Assembly: GCA_016839905.1 (NCBI GenBank)
Contig: JAEOTJ010000106.1
Span: 1 to 27,270 of the forward strand
Direction of reading: 5' to 3'
DNA from: Promethearchaeota archaeon
GTDB taxonomy: Archaea > Asgardarchaeota > Lokiarchaeia > Sigynarchaeales > SOKP01
Length of the DNA: 27,270 nt
Position 1 is the first letter of the stretch. Each line of letters opens with the position of its first letter. The notes under the pieces are model-generated. The model was given only the letters and a program-made list of their open reading frames with translations. It had not been told where the DNA came from and made no database searches. A program made the position numbers and the translations under genes. This document shows positions 24,561-27,270 of the stretch, in pieces.

Positions 24561-25649
24561 TTATTTAATAAATCCTTTGGCTTTTAATAATTCTGCAGTT
24601 AATATTGAACCGCCCGCTGCACCTCTAATTGTATTATGACTTAGAGAAACGAATTTATAGTCAAAAACGTTATCTTTTCTTAATCTCCCTACGGTAACTG
24701 CCATCCCCTTATCGTTATCTCGATCTTTTTTAGGTTGAGGCCTATCTATATTATCCAAATAAATTATAGGTCGTATTGGAGCATAAGGCAAATTTAATTC
24801 TTGAGGCACTGAAGTAAAATCCTTCCAGATTTTAATGATTTCTTCTTTAGTGGGGATCTTATCTTTAAATTTCATATTTACGCTAGCCGAATGACCATCA
24901 ACTACAGGGACTCTTGTACATGTAGCACTTATTTGAATAGATTCATCATTAATAATACCACTTTCTCCAACCTTCCCTAAAATCTTAGCCGGTTCTCTTT
25001 CTGTTTTTTCTTCTTCACTCCCTATATAAGGAACTATATTATCAATCATATCTAGCGAAGGAACGCCAGGATATCCTGCTCCTGAGACTGCCTGAAGAGT
25101 AGTAATAATTAATTTTTCAATCTTATATTCTGCTCTTTCAAGCGCAAATATTGGCGTTAAATAGCTTTGTAGTGAGCAATTTGGTTTTACAGCAACGAAA
25201 CCTTTCTCAAAACCCAATCTTTTTTGTTGAATTGGAATTACATCTATATGGTCATGGTTAATTTCTCCCATTATCATTGGGACATCTGGAGTCCATCTAT
25301 GGGCTGAATTATTACTAATTACAGGATAACCTTTCTGAGCATATTTATACTCAACTTCTTTTATTTGATCTTTTGTTGGCATTACAATTGCAGAAAAGAC
25401 AAAACTAATATCTTGCGGTATTGAATCGTAATCTTGGACGTCTCTAACAATAATATTTTTTAAATCCTCGGGAATTGGGATGGGCATATGCCATTTAGCT
25501 TTAACGGCCTCTTCGTAAGTCTTCCCCGCGGATCTTGGAGATGCTGCCACATCAACTATTTCAAACCAAGGATGTCCCTGTAACAACCTAATGTAATTGG
25601 TTCCAACGATTCCCGTTGCCCCTAATATTCCAATTTTTATTTTTTCCAT
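24561..25649 (-). CDS. asd: Aspartate-semialdehyde dehydrogenase (archaeal/fungal type)
   Basis: Reduces beta-aspartyl phosphate with NADPH to aspartate-4-semialdehyde, the branch point for threonine, methionine, isoleucine and lysine. The 362-residue protein has an N-terminal Rossmann fingerprint (KIGILGATGIVGTNYIRLL), SNNSAHRW and the catalytic Cys158 in AVKPNCSLQSYLTP. It also has TLQAVSGAGYPG, the substrate-binding TCTRVPVVDGHSASVNM with its active-site His, and the C-terminal SLSHNTIRGAAGGSILTAELL. These features match the archaeal and fungal branch rather than the classical bacterial one. It is transcribed alone in this window, convergent with the preceding unknown gene, and divergent from the coiled-coil pair across a 116-nt gap. 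Confidence 0.95.
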   Translation of the reverse strand: MEKIKIGILGATGIVGTNYIRLLQGHPWFEIVDVAASPRSAGKTYEEAVKAKWHMPIPIPEDLKNIIVRDVQDYDSIPQDISFVFSAIVMPTKDQIKEVEYKYAQKGYPVISNNSAHRWTPDVPMIMGEINHDHIDVIPIQQKRLGFEKGFVAVKPNCSLQSYLTPIFALERAEYKIEKLIITTLQAVSGAGYPGVPSLDMIDNIVPYIGSEEEKTEREPAKILGKVGESGIINDESIQISATCTRVPVVDGHSASVNMKFKDKIPTKEEIIKIWKDFTSVPQELNLPYAPIRPIIYLDNIDRPQPKKDRDNDKGMAVTVGRLRKDNVFDYKFVSLSHNTIRGAAGGSILTAELLKAKGFIK

Positions 25650-25765
25650 ACATAACCAACATAAAAAAACTTATTAATCAATTATATCAGATAATATTGA
25701 TTAATTTTATGGTTTTATTGTAAAAACATACATTTTAATTTTTTAAATTTCTTAACTAGAGTGTT

Positions 25766-26377
25766 ATGTCTCATGATGATCGCAGAAAGAGGGAATTGCA
25801 ACAGAGAACAGCTCGAATGCGACAACTTCAAGAAGTTAAAAAAAAAGAAGAAATGCTTCTTAATCAAGCCAATAAAGCCTTAGATGAAGGTAAAAGATTA
25901 GTAGATGGTAAGAAATTTAAAGAAGCAAAACCTTTTTATGAAGAAGCAATAGACATTTTTAATAAATTAGGTTGGACTCAGCAAGTAGACGTCTTAAAGG
26001 ACGAATTAAAAAATATCGATAAATATGCTGAAGAACTTAAAGAAAAATTAAAACAAGATTTTATTAATAGAAAGAAGCAAGAGAAAGCATTTGAACAAAG
26101 AGCTGCTGGGATTATTGCAAAAAAAAAGAAAAAAGAAGAAGAAAGATTGGCTCGCATGCAAATGCTTTCACCCCAATTACAGAGAAATCTCAAAACAGCT
26201 AAAATGGCCTTAGAGAAGGCAGAAAAGGAATTAAAATTGAAAAAATATCAACGTGTTATTAATAGATATGAATATATATTAGATTTATATAGAACAATCC
26301 CAATAGATAAATTAAATTTATCACAAGATATTTCTGAAATAGAACAGGAAATCTCTGAATTGAAATTAAAATTATAA
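25766..26377 (+). CDS. Charged coiled-coil/TPR-like protein (first of tandem pair)
   Basis: 203 residues, very rich in Lys and Glu. The order is a basic N-terminal helix (RRKRELQQRTARMRQLQEVK), then one TPR- or MIT-like helical hairpin at about 35-85 (ALDEGKRLVDGKKFKEAKPF, then the aromatic turn KLGWTQQVDVLKDEL). A long basic/acidic coiled coil with a KKKKK run follows, then a C-terminal helical pair (INRYEYILDLYRTIPIDKL) and a short coiled-coil end. There is no membrane span or enzyme motif. The next gene encodes a protein with the same order and clear similarity in both the hairpin and the C-terminal pair, so they arose by tandem duplication. Such proteins are frequent in Lokiarchaeal genomes as far as I recall; they are likely scaffolds or adaptors. 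Confidence 0.65.
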   Translation: MSHDDRRKRELQQRTARMRQLQEVKKKEEMLLNQANKALDEGKRLVDGKKFKEAKPFYEEAIDIFNKLGWTQQVDVLKDELKNIDKYAEELKEKLKQDFINRKKQEKAFEQRAAGIIAKKKKKEEERLARMQMLSPQLQRNLKTAKMALEKAEKELKLKKYQRVINRYEYILDLYRTIPIDKLNLSQDISEIEQEISELKLKL

Positions 26378-26409
26378 ATAAGGATTAAAGAAATTAGAAG
26401 ATAGATTTT

Positions 26410-27135
26410 ATGAATTATGATAATAAAGACTTAAGTGCTGAAGAGAGACGAAGAAGAATTCGTGAAAAGTTAGAGGAAAGCATTAAAAAAGAGAAAGAAA
26501 TTCAGCAAAGTGATATAAATATTATTAAACGGGAAAATACCAGAAAAAAAGAGCAAGAAGAAAGAGAAAGAAAGTTTAAAGAAGAAGAAGCGAAGAAAAA
26601 AGAACAAAAAGAACTAACTATTAACGCCGATAAAATATTAGACGAGGCAAAAACTAATATCAAGGAAAAAAAGTTTAAAGAAGCCAGAGATAATTATAGA
26701 AAAGTAATTAGCATTTTTAAAACTCTTGGTTGGTGGGACCAAGTTGATGTCTTATACAAGGAAATAAAAAATATTGAGAATCTCAAGGAGCAACACCTTA
26801 AAAAGGTAAGAGAACAGAAAGAACGGGAACAATATCATGAAGAACAGTTTCAGAAACGAGTTGATAATGTTTTAACTCAAAAGAAAAGAGAAGAAGAAAT
26901 AGCAGCAGCTAAAAAGAATGCTCTACCTCCTGAAATCCAAGAAAAAATTAAAAAAATTCAAATGATAAGAGAGAAAGCTGAGAAGGAGGAGAATATGCTG
27001 AAAATTGATAGAGCTGTGAGTCGATATCAAGTAATATTAGATTTATATAATTCAATTCCAAAAGAAATGCTTGATATTACAAAGGAAGTTTCCGAAATTG
27101 AGAATAAATTAGCCGAACTAACAGCAAAAAAGTAA
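26410..27135 (+). CDS. Charged coiled-coil/TPR-like protein (second of tandem pair)
   Basis: 241 residues, a paralogue of the preceding gene 32 nt downstream. The N-terminal charged coil is about 35 residues longer (ERRRRIREKLEESIKKEKEI). The TPR/MIT-like hairpin at about 73-125 includes KEKKFKEARDNYRKVISIFK and the turn TLGWWDQVDVLYKEIKNIEN, in which LGW and QVDVL match the first protein. The C-terminal pair (VSRYQVILDLYNSIPKEML) aligns with its counterpart. The conserved Gly-Trp turn in both copies, within otherwise fast-changing charged sequence, marks the functional core. Likely co-transcribed and possibly a heteromeric partner of the first protein. Confidence 0.65.
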   Translation: MNYDNKDLSAEERRRRIREKLEESIKKEKEIQQSDINIIKRENTRKKEQEERERKFKEEEAKKKEQKELTINADKILDEAKTNIKEKKFKEARDNYRKVISIFKTLGWWDQVDVLYKEIKNIENLKEQHLKKVREQKEREQYHEEQFQKRVDNVLTQKKREEEIAAAKKNALPPEIQEKIKKIQMIREKAEKEENMLKIDRAVSRYQVILDLYNSIPKEMLDITKEVSEIENKLAELTAKK

Positions 27136-27270
27136 AATAGGGAGATATATTTTTTTAAATTACTTTGGTCCTTAGGAATAAGTAAAGCTCGAGATATTGA
27201 CGATATCGATTTATGAGGGATGGCAGCAAGTAGTCCTAAACATATACTTGAAATATTTTTTAATTGAGTA
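27136..27270 (+). other. Open stretch with internal TGA codons at the window edge
   Basis: In the same frame as the preceding gene, after its TAA, the sequence reads FFKLLWSLGISKARDIDDID, then L, TGA (27214-27216), GMAASSPKHILEIFFN, TGA (27265-27267), V. It looks like protein-coding sequence rather than random AT-rich DNA, and each TGA falls where a Trp would read naturally. There is no clear start codon; a GGGAG lies at 27140-27144. Either a decaying gene fragment or chance; the window ends before this can be settled. I do not recognise the protein. Confidence 0.25.

Noticed and set aside
27160..27240. Possible tRNA-like fold near the right edge
   Set aside because: No cloverleaf with a T-loop GTTC-type motif or a matching acceptor stem could be drawn.

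Overview
The window is AT-rich DNA from what is most likely an Asgard archaeon of the Lokiarchaeia (Promethearchaeota) type. No rRNA or conserved ribosomal gene is present to prove this. The case rests on a histone-fold gene, a proteasome beta-like gene, a protein with two gelsolin-like domains, three proteins with RING/PHD-like cross-brace zinc modules, a giant beta-helix surface protein, many coiled-coil proteins, an archaeal-type aspartate-semialdehyde dehydrogenase and a 6-phospho-3-hexuloisomerase.

Layout. 1-1000 is a decayed segment: a truncated conserved gene on the minus strand, the 3' part of a transposase, and a row of TGAC motifs spaced 13 nt apart. 1104-1313 (-) is a histone. 1314-2118 is a long AT-rich gap. 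2119-4882 (+) holds a proteasome beta-like subunit that appears to lack the catalytic threonine, then a 684-residue helical protein ending in a cross-brace zinc finger. 4927-12006 (-) holds a small CxxC/His protein, a LysE-type transporter and a 2013-residue membrane-anchored beta-helix protein with a zinc module on its predicted cytosolic tail. 12270-14361 (-) is the proline pair proB-proA. 14436-15242 (-) is a small pair: a membrane-anchored amphipathic protein and a RING/PHD-like protein.

15406-21395 (+) holds an aminotransferase, a gelsolin-domain/zinc-ribbon fusion, a tandem pair of coiled-coil proteins with winged-helix-like ends, a phosphohexuloisomerase, a candidate H/ACA-type guide RNA (20502-20572) and a protein with a proline-rich repeat tail. 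21506-24560 (+) is a tightly coupled DUF362 gene and an unknown gene. 24561-25649 (-) is asd. 25766-27135 (+) is a tandem pair of charged coiled-coil/TPR-like paralogues. The right edge holds a short open stretch interrupted by TGA.

Working together: proB/proA and asd are amino-acid biosynthesis genes and hxlB serves ribulose-5-phosphate metabolism. The proteasome-like and zinc-finger genes suggest, without proving, a protein-turnover or ubiquitin-related theme. The gelsolin fusion, the coiled-coil pairs and the proline-rich protein suggest a cytoskeletal or scaffold theme. The most unusual points are the Thr-less proteasome paralogue, one zinc-ligand spacing reused in three unrelated architectures, the gelsolin-ribbon fusion and the H/ACA-like RNA.
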